Numbered from the stretch's first letter, positions 13,591 through 21,241 are shown. The stretch is DNA of 21,241 nt from an uncultured Clostridia bacterium (GCA_948517135.1 CAORJJ010000030.1:1-21241); one strand, 5' to 3'. Notes: generated by a model not told the origin, from the sequence alone. Program-made: numbers and translations.

Positions 13591-15732
13591 TTAAATGTGA
13601 AGTACTCTTGATTTTATTTCTTTTGTTTTTCCAACATTCCAGAAGTTTTCTCCTAAGTAACCACATGTTCTTCTAGTAACATTCATTTTGTTGTGGTCTT
13701 TATTACCGCATTGTGGACATTCCCATTCATTTTGTTCATTAATAGTAATTTCTCCATCAAATCCACAAATGTGACAGTAATCAGATTTTGTATTAAATTC
13801 AGCATATTGAATATTATCATAAATAAATTTAACAATTTCTTCTAATGCTTCTAAATTATTTTTCATATTTGGTATTTCTACATAAGATATAGCTCCACCT
13901 GAAGATATTGGTTGATATTTTGACTCAAATTTTAATTTATCAAATGCATTAATTTTTTCTCTAACATCAACATGATATGAGTTTGTATAATAACCTTTAT
14001 CTGTAATATCTTCAATATCACCAAATCTCTCTTTATCTACTCTTGCAAATCTATAACATAAACTTTCTGCTGGTGTTCCATATAATGCAAAACCAAGTCC
14101 AGATTCTTGTTTCCATTTATCTACTGAATCTCTCATGTGTTGCATAACTCTAACTGAAAATTCCTCTCCTACTGGATCTGTATGACTTACACCTTTCATT
14201 AATTTTGTAAGTTCATAAAGTCCTATATATCCTAAAGAAATTGTTGAGAAACAAGAATTTAATAATTTATCAATTTTTTCACCTTTTGTAAGTCTTGCTA
14301 TAGCTCCATATTGCCAATGAATTGGAGAAGCATCTGACATTGTTCCAATTAATGCTTCATGTCTACACATTAATGCATCTTTACAAAGTTCTAATCTTTC
14401 ATCAAATAACTTCCAGAATTTTTCTTCATCACCATTTGCTATAATTCCTATTTGTGGTAAATTGATACTTACAACACCTTGATTAAATCTAGATTCGAAA
14501 ACATATTCTCCTTTTTCATTTTTCCATGGAGATAAGAAACTTCTACATCCCATTGGACTAAATACATTTCCTTCATAATTTTCTCTCATTATTTTAGCAG
14601 AGATATAATCAGGATACAATCTTTTTGATGAACATTTAACTGCAAGTTTTGTTAAATAATCATATTTTCCACCTTTTAAACAGTTATTTTCATCTAATAC
14701 ATATATTAATTTTGGGAATGCTGGTGTTATATATACACCTTTATCATTCTTTATACCTTGTAATCTTTGTTTTAAAATTTCTTCAATAATCATTGCATTT
14801 TCTTCAATATATTCATCATCTTTATCTAAGAACATGAATATTGTAACAAACGGGCTTTGTCCATTTGTAGTCATTAAAGTATTGATTTGATATTGAATTG
14901 TTTGAACTCCAGAAGATAAATCTTCTTGTCTTCTTTCTTTTGCATCTTCTCTTGCTCTTTCATCTGATTCTTCTTTAGAATATCCTTTTTCAACATATCC
15001 TAAAAATCTCTTTTTGTATACTTTATCATAAGTTTTTCTTAAATATTTTCCTAAATGACGTATATCCACTGATTGTCCACCATATTGGCTACTAGCTACT
15101 GCTGCTATTATTTGTGTCATTACTGTACAAGCAACTTGGAAACTTTTTGGACTTTCAATCATCTTTCCATTCATTACAGTTCCATTATCAAGCATATCTC
15201 CTATATTTACTAGACAACAGTTATGCATTGGTTGTACAAAATAATCTTTATCATGGAAATGTAAAACTCCATCATTATGAGCCTTAACAATTCTTTCTGG
15301 AAGCATTAATCTATCTGCCAAATCTTTTGAACATTCTCCAGCAATTAAATCTCTTTGTGTTGAAACTAATACTGCATTTTTATTACTGTTTTCTTCCATT
15401 GTTTCCTTATTTGCATTTCTTACTAAGCTTAATATACTTTCATCTGTTGAATTTGCTTCACGAATTAAAGCATGTTTATCTCTATATAATATATATTTTT
15501 TTGCTAATGTAAATTTACCAAATTCCATTAACTTACGTTCTATAATGTCTTGAATTTCTTCAACTGACATTGATGGTTTGTTTAAACCTTCGATATATTT
15601 TGTTATAAATTCAATTGAGGATCTTGATACTTTATCTTTTCCTCCAACTTCTTTGTTTGCATTACTAATAGCAATTACTATTTTATCGCTATTATACTCA
15701 ACTTTTCTGCCATCTCTTTTAATTACTTTCAT
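13591..15732 (-). CDS. nrdD: Anaerobic (class III) ribonucleoside-triphosphate reductase
   Basis: A 713-residue glycyl-radical enzyme that reduces ribonucleotides to deoxyribonucleotides without oxygen. An ATP-cone (about 1-90, starting KVIKRDG) gives allosteric control. The catalytic barrel follows (for example HNCCLVNIGDML and MGCRSFLSPW). Near the C-terminus a zinc site uses two CxxC pairs (CHICG, CPQCG), and the glycyl-radical motif RRTCGYLG puts the radical on about Gly691. The start is taken at ATG 15732, six bases after GGAGGAG; upstream in-frame ATGs at 15747 and 15831 include or precede that site. nrdG and prs follow on the same strand. Confidence 0.96.
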   Translation of the reverse strand: MKVIKRDGRKVEYNSDKIVIAISNANKEVGGKDKVSRSSIEFITKYIEGLNKPSMSVEEIQDIIERKLMEFGKFTLAKKYILYRDKHALIREANSTDESILSLVRNANKETMEENSNKNAVLVSTQRDLIAGECSKDLADRLMLPERIVKAHNDGVLHFHDKDYFVQPMHNCCLVNIGDMLDNGTVMNGKMIESPKSFQVACTVMTQIIAAVASSQYGGQSVDIRHLGKYLRKTYDKVYKKRFLGYVEKGYSKEESDERAREDAKERRQEDLSSGVQTIQYQINTLMTTNGQSPFVTIFMFLDKDDEYIEENAMIIEEILKQRLQGIKNDKGVYITPAFPKLIYVLDENNCLKGGKYDYLTKLAVKCSSKRLYPDYISAKIMRENYEGNVFSPMGCRSFLSPWKNEKGEYVFESRFNQGVVSINLPQIGIIANGDEEKFWKLFDERLELCKDALMCRHEALIGTMSDASPIHWQYGAIARLTKGEKIDKLLNSCFSTISLGYIGLYELTKLMKGVSHTDPVGEEFSVRVMQHMRDSVDKWKQESGLGFALYGTPAESLCYRFARVDKERFGDIEDITDKGYYTNSYHVDVREKINAFDKLKFESKYQPISSGGAISYVEIPNMKNNLEALEEIVKFIYDNIQYAEFNTKSDYCHICGFDGEITINEQNEWECPQCGNKDHNKMNVTRRTCGYLGENFWNVGKTKEIKSRVLHI

Positions 15733-15797
15733 TTCTTGCTCCTCCATTATAGAACCCCAAAATTTTTTATAATCTTTTGTATTCAACTCATGATTAG

Positions 15798-15825
15798 ATT
15801 TTAACACTTTAAAAAGTAATGTCAA
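15798..15825 (-). promoter_or_regulatory. Promoter of the nrdD-nrdG-prs operon
   Basis: Minus-strand TTGACA (15820-15825), 16 bases, TAAAAT (15798-15803), about 65 bases upstream of the chosen nrdD start. A weak NrdR-box-like CCATATATTG sits further upstream at about 15865-15874, without a convincing second box. The remaining AT-rich gap to about 16120 shows only a short GTTTC / GAAAC hairpin (15841-15859) and no gene I can support. Confidence 0.6.
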
Positions 15826-16127
15826 ATTCATAGTTGTTATGTTTCCAACATTTTGAAACTACTGCAATATATGGTTTTTTTGCTAGTTACTTTTTCTATT
15901 ATTTTCTATGTTAAATTTTCATAAAAATTCCAACTTATTGTAACTGTAAGAGTATGCGTTTTTGTATTTCAAATATATTACATTTTTTGAGTAGAAAAAT
16001 TATTTTATCTAATTTTTATTTGCATTTTTATATGTTTTTATAAATAATCGATAATAATTCCTATTTTTGTTTTTCTTTCAAAAAAGAATGTATGTTCGCA
16101 ATGGATAGAGTTATTTAACAATAAAAA

Positions 16128-16172
16128 AACTCCAAAACATTAAACTTTACTTGTTTAACATTTTGGAGTTTA
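16128..16172 (-). terminator. Terminator of the sortase gene
   Basis: Long hairpin AAACTCCAAAA-TTAAAC / GTTTAA-TTTTGGAGTTT with a short mismatch, followed on the minus strand by TTTTTTTATT. It lies just after the stop codon at 16189. Confidence 0.88.
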
Positions 16173-16188
16173 AATTATTTTTTATAAT

Positions 16189-16938
16189 TTACTCTGCTTC
16201 TCTTGCTTTTACTATAACTCTTTGTTTACTATCTCTTGTGCAAGTAATTAAAGTTATTTCTTTCATTCCATTTGTTCTTTGTGTTGTACATTCTGTATTT
16301 TCAGGCTCTACAACATATTTATCATATACTTTATATGTAAGGGTTCCAGTATCGCCAATACGATCTGTTATTTCTATTTCATCACCAATTGATAATTCTG
16401 GTACATGACTGAAAAATTTATCATTTCTATAATTATGTCCAACTATACAAAAGTTTCCAACTTGATTTGGATCTGCTCCATGGAATTTACATGGAGATAT
16501 TTTAAGTAATTCATCTGTTGTTCTATCTATAATTGGATATTCACAATCTATCTTTGGAATATTTATTGTAGCTATTGGATAATATCTTGTTCCATTAGAT
16601 GTTTCTCTCCACTGTCTATTATCTACTGGGTCCTCATCTTCAACTGGCTCTGAATATACAACTTGAAATGGATCTTCTGAATTTAGTATAACCACAATTG
16701 CATTGTTTGCAAATTTTATTGTTGTATCATCAGCAACATTATCTTCAAAAGATAAATTAGACAATATTTCCTTCGATATTTCCTCATTTTTATTTTTATC
16801 ATATTCTGCATATATGTAATAAGAAAATAAAATGCATACTAAAAAAATGGAAATAAAGAAATCAATTTTATACATTCTTTTTTTCCTTTTTAGTTCTGGG
16901 GTTATATATAATTTCTCAGAAACTAGAATTTGGTTCAT
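16189..16938 (-). CDS. Class D-like sortase
   Basis: A 249-residue transpeptidase anchored in the membrane that should cleave a sorting signal and join the protein to peptidoglycan or build pili. A membrane helix lies at about 27-44, after a basic cytoplasmic start. The catalytic triad is readable: His168 in CIVGHNYRN, Cys233 in TLITCT, and Arg240 in SKQRVIV. The RYYPIATINIPKID lead-in and a single TLITC box resemble class D enzymes rather than class A or B. No LPXTG-type substrate is encoded in the window, so it is an orphan (housekeeping-like) sortase. It has its own promoter and terminator. Confidence 0.9.
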   Translation of the reverse strand: MNQILVSEKLYITPELKRKKRMYKIDFFISIFLVCILFSYYIYAEYDKNKNEEISKEILSNLSFEDNVADDTTIKFANNAIVVILNSEDPFQVVYSEPVEDEDPVDNRQWRETSNGTRYYPIATINIPKIDCEYPIIDRTTDELLKISPCKFHGADPNQVGNFCIVGHNYRNDKFFSHVPELSIGDEIEITDRIGDTGTLTYKVYDKYVVEPENTECTTQRTNGMKEITLITCTRDSKQRVIVKAREAE

Positions 16939-16970
16939 TTTACTACCTTTCTACACAATATATCATAATA

Positions 16971-16999
16971 ATTATAACATCTATACAATTTCATATCAA
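16971..16999 (-). promoter_or_regulatory. Promoter of the sortase gene
   Basis: Minus-strand TTGATA (16994-16999), 17 bases, TATAAT (16971-16976), about 35 bases before the start codon. Confidence 0.75.
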
Positions 17000-17040
17000 G
17001 TCTTTTTTGCGAATTATTTATTCCTTTTTATGTAAATTAC

Positions 17041-17067
17041 AAAATGCGCCTTAAATTAAGACGCATT
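17041..17067 (-). terminator. Terminator of the coiled-coil protein gene
   Basis: Inverted repeat AAATGCG-CTTAA / TTAAG-CGCATTT located ten bases after the stop codon at 17077. A short T-run follows on the minus strand; the T-run is longer on the plus strand, where no gene needs it. Confidence 0.7.
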
Positions 17068-17076
17068 TTTTTTATT

Positions 17077-18939
17077 TTACCATATATCATCTGTAAAGTT
17101 ATTCTTTTTATTTCCCTTTTTGAATTTATTAAATAGTCCTCCACTTTTTTTAGTTTCTTTTGCTATTTCAAAATCTTCAATTCCACCAGAATTTTTTCTT
17201 TGAGCTTTTTTCCAATCATCAAATAATTGAACTTCTTGTTCTTCTTCTTCATAAGGTAAACCATTTTCCTCAAAGGCAATTTCTTTAAAAACATTACTAC
17301 TTTGTGGTTTATTTATTTTTCTTACTATTTTTTTATCAGAAAAATTCATTTCTTCTTCAACTTTAGACTTTGCAGCAACAACATTTGCCTCAGTGAAATC
17401 TATTTCTTTATATTTATCTCCAAATATATCAAATTCTTCTACATCTGGTGTTACTATATTATTTGTACTATTTACATTACTAATTAATTCTTCTATTGAT
17501 GTTATATTAGTACTTGCAGTTTCTTCTTCGAATGTTGACATATATTCTTCTGTTTCAGACTCTTCTTCTATTTCGTCAGCATTATCTCCAAAGTCTTTAA
17601 AACTCATTTTTGCATATTCATCATCAATATCTTCATCGTCTTCTTCATATCCATCAATTTGAAATGGGATTTTCTCCACTTCTTCTGCAACAACTTCTTC
17701 TTTTGGTTTTTCTACTGGTTTAGGTGATTCAACTACTGCTGGTGCTTCATCAGGTTCTCTTGGAATATCAAACTCTGCAATATCTCTACCAAAAGTTTCT
17801 GAAACAGTTTCATAAAATGTAGAATATATTCCTCTTATTCCTTCTATTCTCCAGTAATTTGAGTTTATTAATGTTGCTGTATTTAAGTTTACACGATTCT
17901 TTTCTCTTTTGAATCTCTCTTCTTTATCTCTAATATCTGTTAGATATGATTTATTGTAAAGTTCTTTATAAGCTTTCTTTGTTGCCTTATTAGAAATTTC
18001 TCTTAATAGTAAATCATATAAATTATCTATTTGAGTAGTATCTGTATCAAAATTCTCACAAGCTTCACTCATTAATCTATTATGAGATTTTGTACCATGT
18101 ATAACTGTCATTCTTTCATAATCTAAAAATTGAACTTCATATTCCTTAACTGCTAATACAAAATCAATTTTAGCTTTTTCATTTCTAGCATATTTTTTAT
18201 GTAAGTTTATTTTTGCAGTTCCGCTTTCTATATCAGATAACAATTTTGTCATTTTATCATATATAACTAAATAAGATGCTGCTTCTTTTTTTGCTGTTTC
18301 TAATCCAAATCTAGTTGCACACCTAATAACTTCTGCATTAAAAGGTATTTTCTCATTCTTACCATTGTCTAATAATGTTTGTATAATATCTTCTTCATCA
18401 TCAAATTTAGCAAATGCTTTTAAGTTTGAAACATCTTCTGATGTTATACCATCATAATTATTTTTTGCAATCTCATATAGTTCATTATAATCATTTTCTG
18501 CCATTTTTTTGTATCTTTTACATTTTGATAACTCAAATTTCTTTTCGTTATATGAATCTAATGCTCCTAATAATCTTTCTTTTGTTTCTACCATAGCAGC
18601 ATTATTTTCTTGAACATCCTCTTCAATTTTTTCAATACATCTTCTTATATCTTCAACTTTTCCATCCAAGTTATTAAATAATAAGTTTCTATCATATTCT
18701 AATTTGGCACTTCTTTTATACAATCTTTTTTGGGCTAATTGAATTTCTTTAATTACTTCAAAACTTTTATTATATTCTTGAGTTGCAGCAAGTTCTTTTT
18801 GATAGTTAATTTGATATTTTTCTAGTTTTTCAACAAGTCCACAGTAATTATTGTAATTATCTCTTAAATTACATTCTCTTCTATAATTAAGTAAATTATC
18901 GAAATATCGTTCTAATACGATAGCACTTCTTTCATACAT
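17077..18939 (-). CDS. Unknown 620-residue coiled-coil protein with acidic tail
   Basis: I do not recognise the family. There is no signal peptide or membrane segment, so it should be cytoplasmic. Residues about 1-395 are charged and helical, with long heptad-like stretches (about 35-160 and 215-260) suggesting coiled coils. From about 400 on the chain is disordered-looking and very acidic, with a Pro/Glu/Val-rich linker near 400-420, runs such as DDEDIDDEY and EEESETEE, and a basic Gly/Lys/Asn-rich end (about 600-614) finishing NNFTDDIW. This layout recalls scaffold or cytoskeletal proteins, but that is an inference. The start ATG 18939 has an AGGGGG site. It is 138 bases upstream of the sortase gene but transcribed separately. 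Confidence 0.75.
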   Translation of the reverse strand: MYERSAIVLERYFDNLLNYRRECNLRDNYNNYCGLVEKLEKYQINYQKELAATQEYNKSFEVIKEIQLAQKRLYKRSAKLEYDRNLLFNNLDGKVEDIRRCIEKIEEDVQENNAAMVETKERLLGALDSYNEKKFELSKCKRYKKMAENDYNELYEIAKNNYDGITSEDVSNLKAFAKFDDEEDIIQTLLDNGKNEKIPFNAEVIRCATRFGLETAKKEAASYLVIYDKMTKLLSDIESGTAKINLHKKYARNEKAKIDFVLAVKEYEVQFLDYERMTVIHGTKSHNRLMSEACENFDTDTTQIDNLYDLLLREISNKATKKAYKELYNKSYLTDIRDKEERFKREKNRVNLNTATLINSNYWRIEGIRGIYSTFYETVSETFGRDIAEFDIPREPDEAPAVVESPKPVEKPKEEVVAEEVEKIPFQIDGYEEDDEDIDDEYAKMSFKDFGDNADEIEEESETEEYMSTFEEETASTNITSIEELISNVNSTNNIVTPDVEEFDIFGDKYKEIDFTEANVVAAKSKVEEEMNFSDKKIVRKINKPQSSNVFKEIAFEENGLPYEEEEQEVQLFDDWKKAQRKNSGGIEDFEIAKETKKSGGLFNKFKKGNKKNNFTDDIW

Positions 18940-19000
18940 ATAAATACTGCCCCCTAAAAATATTTAAATGCAATGAGATAGTTTCCCAGCATTTTTTAAT

Positions 19001-19029
19001 ATTATATATAAATTTGAAAAAAATGTCTA
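19001..19029 (-). promoter_or_regulatory. Promoter of the coiled-coil protein gene
   Basis: Minus-strand TAGACA (19024-19029), 17 bases, TATAAT (19001-19006). It leaves a 60-base leader and lies back to back with the plus-strand promoter near 19090. Confidence 0.6.
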
Positions 19030-19066
19030 CAAAAAAAGTCGAATTTTTTTATATTTTATATATCTG

Positions 19067-19095
19067 TTTCAAATTTGTAAAAAATATGTTATAAT
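19067..19095 (+). promoter_or_regulatory. Promoter of the 60-residue membrane protein gene
   Basis: Perfect TATAAT at 19090-19095; the only -35 at proper distance is TTTCAA, a poor match. It is 42 bases upstream of the start codon. Confidence 0.5.
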
Positions 19096-19136
19096 ATATG
19101 TATCGTTATAGATTTTTGAAAAAGGAGGATTTCTTT

Positions 19137-19319
19137 ATGTGGTGGTTATTATACCTTGTCCTTATGGTTGTTGCTTTTCGGTGTTTTTGGCCTATTATTA
19201 TCGGTATCTGGGCGATTCTGCTCACACCTATAATTTGGGTCTTCAGCTGGTTATGGGAACATAAGTGGATTACGCTGTTCATATTGCTTATTATCATTGG
19301 GCTTGCGCAAATCTTCTAA
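19137..19319 (+). CDS. Unknown 60-residue Trp-rich membrane protein
   Basis: A very hydrophobic 60-residue protein with eight tryptophans. Two membrane helices are likely (about 2-33 with a Pro kink, and 44-59), joined by a short polar EHK loop; the rest is Ile/Leu/Trp. No family is recognised. The start ATG 19137 is eight bases after AAAGGAGG; the same frame is open further upstream but through the promoter. Local G+C is near 43% (22 of 60 and 29 of 60 in two lines), well above the surrounding genes. A structured region and a terminator follow, making it a self-contained unit between the coiled-coil gene and murE. Confidence 0.72.
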   Translation: MWWLLYLVLMVVAFRCFWPIIIGIWAILLTPIIWVFSWLWEHKWITLFILLIIIGLAQIF

Positions 19320-19327
19320 AATCCTTA

Positions 19328-19410
19328 CAGACATGAATTCAAGTCTGCTATATTTACACTTGCATCGTTTTGGAGAAGTTCATTTCCCAAAGCACTTGCA
19401 AGTGCTTTTT
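19328..19410 (+). terminator. Structured 3' region with terminator
   Basis: Contains CAGAC / GTCTG hairpin (19328-19347), TTTGG / CCAAA pairing (19369-19391), and a terminator AAAGCACT-TGCA-AGTGCTTT (19389-19408) followed by T. CACTTGCA at 19357-19364 repeats the terminator's left arm and could pair with its right arm instead. Confidence 0.72.
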
Positions 19411-19488
19411 TATATTATAGAATTTTTAGAGAAATTTACTGTAATATAAAATCTTTAGCAAAAGTTGCTTTTTGTTCTTTTAATTCTA

Positions 19489-19518
19489 TTTACAAAAAGT
19501 CTATTTTAGTTATATAAT
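19489..19518 (+). promoter_or_regulatory. Promoter of murE
   Basis: TTTACA (19489-19494), 18 bases, TATAAT (19513-19518), about 39 bases before the start codon. Confidence 0.65.
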
Positions 19519-19556
19519 TCATACATAGTAACCTTTTAGGAATTGGAGGGATGACT

Positions 19557-21053
19557 ATGTTACTTAATAAATTAATTTCTGAGGTAGAAGTAATAAATAA
19601 AGTTGGCGATCTAAATTTAGATATAACTAATATACATTCTGACTCAAGAAAAATCAAAGAAGGAGGTCTTTTTATAGCAATTAATGGATTCACCAAAAAT
19701 GGTACCGAATTCATTCCAGATGCTATAAAAAATGGTGCAAAAGCAGTTATTGTTGAACCTGAAGTTGATTTAAAATCTCTAGATATACCAAATGGTATAC
19801 CTGCAATTTCAGTAAAAAATACAAGAAAAGCATTAGCACAAACAGCCTGTGAATTTTACGATAATCCTTCAAGAAAATTAAAACTTATCGGAATCACAGG
19901 AACAAAAGGAAAAACAACTACTACATTTATGGTAAAATCAATTTTACAAAATCATAATTTGAATGTAGGCCTAATTGGTAGTATTGCTGTTTACATTAAT
20001 GATGAAAAAATTGAAGATACAGACAGAACAACTCCTGAAAGCATTGAAATTCAAAAGCACCTTGCTATGATGGTAGAAAAAAATGTTGATGTTGCTGTTA
20101 TTGAAGTATCTTCACAAGCAATGAAACTTGATAGAGTTACAGGATGTGAATTTGATGTTGGTCTATTTACAAACTTAACAGAAGATCATATTAGTCCAAA
20201 AGAACATCCAACAATGGAAGATTATTTTAATTGTAAGCTTGAATTATTAAAAATCTCTAAACATGCTGTAATTAACAATGATGATGAAACAGTTAGAAAA
20301 ATTAAAGATTTACTTCCAGAAAAAGATATAAGAACTTTTTCTATTGAAAATAATTCAGATTTTAAAGTAAATCCAAATAACATTGTAATTACTGATTCAT
20401 ATATTGATTTTTCAATAATGTTTAATGAAAAAGAAGAAAGAATTAAAGCATGTATACCTGGAAAATTTAGTGTTTATAATGCATCAGGCGCAATAGCTGT
20501 TTCTTCATACTTTGGTGTTACACCTGATGAAATACGAGAAGCTCTTAAAACTTTAAAAGTTTTAGGAAGAAGTGAATTAGTTGATAATAAACTTGGCTTA
20601 ACAATTATGATAGATTATGCACACACACCATCTAGCTTAGAAAGCATATTAACTGCTGTAAAATCTTATGCAAAAGGAAAAATTATTTGTGCTTGGGGTG
20701 TTGGTGGTGATAGAGATGCTGCAAAACGTCCTATTATGGGTGAAATCTCAGGTCGTTTAGCTGATTATACTGTATTAATGTCTGATCAAGTACGTACAGA
20801 AGATCCTTTAAAAATATTAAAAGAGATTGAAACTGGAATCATTCCAACAGGAAAGCCTTATAAAATTATTGTTGATAGAACAGAAGGAATTAGATATGCT
20901 ATATCAATTGCAAAACCTGGAGATATTATTGTCATTCCTGGTCTTGGACATGACTTATATCTTGAAAAAAATGGTGTTAAATATCCATATGATGAAAGAA
21001 AAGTTATAGCAAAAATAATTGATGAAATGATTGCTTCTGGTGAGCAAAAATAA
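19557..21053 (+). CDS. murE: MurE-family UDP-MurNAc-tripeptide ligase (variant motifs)
   Basis: A 498-residue cytoplasmic ATP-dependent ligase expected to add the third residue (meso-diaminopimelate or another amino acid) to UDP-MurNAc-L-Ala-D-Glu. Seen are the HSDSR segment (27-31), P-loop GTKGKTTTT (115-123), TTPES (158-162), the likely carbamylated Lys227 in CKLELL, and DYAHTPSSL in the C-terminal half. Two substrate motifs differ from classic MurE: DNPR is replaced by D410-Q-V-R413, and GKGHE by G462-LGH-D466. The DHISPKEHP segment (210-218) also departs from the usual DHLDYHG. This may be a divergent or second MurE. The start is ATG 19557 because GGAGG is one base from the ATG at 19551 and seven from 19557. 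Confidence 0.85.
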   Translation: MLLNKLISEVEVINKVGDLNLDITNIHSDSRKIKEGGLFIAINGFTKNGTEFIPDAIKNGAKAVIVEPEVDLKSLDIPNGIPAISVKNTRKALAQTACEFYDNPSRKLKLIGITGTKGKTTTTFMVKSILQNHNLNVGLIGSIAVYINDEKIEDTDRTTPESIEIQKHLAMMVEKNVDVAVIEVSSQAMKLDRVTGCEFDVGLFTNLTEDHISPKEHPTMEDYFNCKLELLKISKHAVINNDDETVRKIKDLLPEKDIRTFSIENNSDFKVNPNNIVITDSYIDFSIMFNEKEERIKACIPGKFSVYNASGAIAVSSYFGVTPDEIREALKTLKVLGRSELVDNKLGLTIMIDYAHTPSSLESILTAVKSYAKGKIICAWGVGGDRDAAKRPIMGEISGRLADYTVLMSDQVRTEDPLKILKEIETGIIPTGKPYKIIVDRTEGIRYAISIAKPGDIIVIPGLGHDLYLEKNGVKYPYDERKVIAKIIDEMIASGEQK

Positions 21054-21089
21054 ATTATTACTTTAGTGAGTAAATTTTAATTATATTCT

Positions 21090-21230
21090 CTATATTTTGA
21101 ATAATATATTTTCTTCTTTTAAAGTTCTTGGTAATCCGCCATATTTTACATTCGAACTTTCCATTCAGAAAATTATTATTCAAAATATAGATAGTATATA
21201 AAAAACTTACTACTTGCAAATAATACAATA
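21090..21230. repeat. Structured dispersed repeat, copy B (uninterrupted)
   Basis: Same orientation as the copy at 9530-9800. Outer arms 21090-21113 and 21168-21190 are inverted repeats; inner pair AAAGTTC (21121-21127) / GAACTTT (21154-21160); loop contains GTAATCCG; right tail CTTACTACTTGCAAATAATA ends near 21225. No TTTA-flanked insertion here. It lies 37 bases after the murE stop and runs almost to the window end. Confidence 0.82.
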
Positions 21231-21241
21231 TAAGAATGAAA

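Noticed and set aside
15733..15831. Longer NrdD starting at 15831 or 15747
   Set aside because: GGAGGAG lies inside these extensions and fits ATG 15732; the ATP-cone begins directly there.
15862..15877. NrdR box upstream of nrdD
   Set aside because: CCATATATTG matches part of the consensus, but no paired second box at the usual spacing was found.
8154..16938. Shared MNQIL start of the Ig-repeat protein and the sortase
   Set aside because: Five residues only, followed by unrelated sequence; likely chance.
21090..21190. Terminator of murE
   Set aside because: The hairpin is long and AT-rich with no T-run after it on the plus strand; conservation with the copy at 9530 argues for another nature.
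1..21241. CRISPR array, tRNA, rRNA, known riboswitch
   Set aside because: No regular short repeats with spacers, no cloverleaf or rRNA-like sequence, and no recognisable riboswitch core were found on reading both strands.

Overview
The window is AT-rich chromosomal DNA (roughly 27-30% G+C in the housekeeping genes, from hand counts of a few lines). It comes from a low-GC, Gram-positive, probably anaerobic bacterium of the Clostridia type. The evidence is a class III anaerobic ribonucleotide reductase (nrdD/nrdG), a sortase, a DUF1836 regulator, a KtrB-type potassium channel, strong GGAGG ribosome binding sites and sigma-A-type promoters. I cannot name a genus. No CRISPR array, tRNA, rRNA, transposase or integrase was seen.

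Layout. 1-3321 (minus): a monofunctional peptidoglycan glycosyltransferase, a long-chain acyl-CoA synthetase and a DUF1836 protein, each with its own promoter. 3401-4466: a single unknown gene of higher G+C with its own promoter and terminator. 4463-6724 (minus): operon ktrB, a short RCK_N-only ktrA-like gene, and a small-multidrug-export-family membrane protein. 6813-7187: a second single-gene unit encoding a 79-residue membrane protein. 7201-9389 (minus): operon of a membrane-anchored protein with four Ig-like repeats and a receiver-GGDEF protein. 9530-9800: a structured repeat with a nested 98-base extra segment. 9856-10605 (plus): secreted SH3b-CAP protein. 10624-11391 (plus): a third single-gene unit of unknown function. 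11406-15825 (minus): nrdD, nrdG, prs, rpsU. 16128-18939 (minus): a sortase and a 620-residue coiled-coil/acidic protein, each with its own promoter. 19090-19410 (plus): a fourth single-gene unit, a 60-residue Trp-rich membrane protein with a structured 3' leader/terminator. 19557-21053 (plus): a MurE-family ligase. 21090 to about 21230: second copy of the structured repeat.

How the genes fit together. Most of the window is core cell physiology: peptidoglycan synthesis (GT51 enzyme, MurE), cell-surface functions (sortase, CAP protein, Ig-repeat protein), potassium uptake (Ktr), and DNA precursor supply without oxygen (NrdDG with PRPP synthetase). Two layers stand out against it. One is a set of four one-gene units with higher G+C than their neighbours, each with promoter and terminator evidence and with no recognisable function. 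The other is a pair of hairpin-forming repeats about 11.5 kb apart, one of which holds a second foldable segment flanked by TTTA. These are the best candidates for undescribed biology here. The nrdG C-terminal extension, the RCK_C-less KtrA and the altered MurE substrate motifs are secondary oddities.
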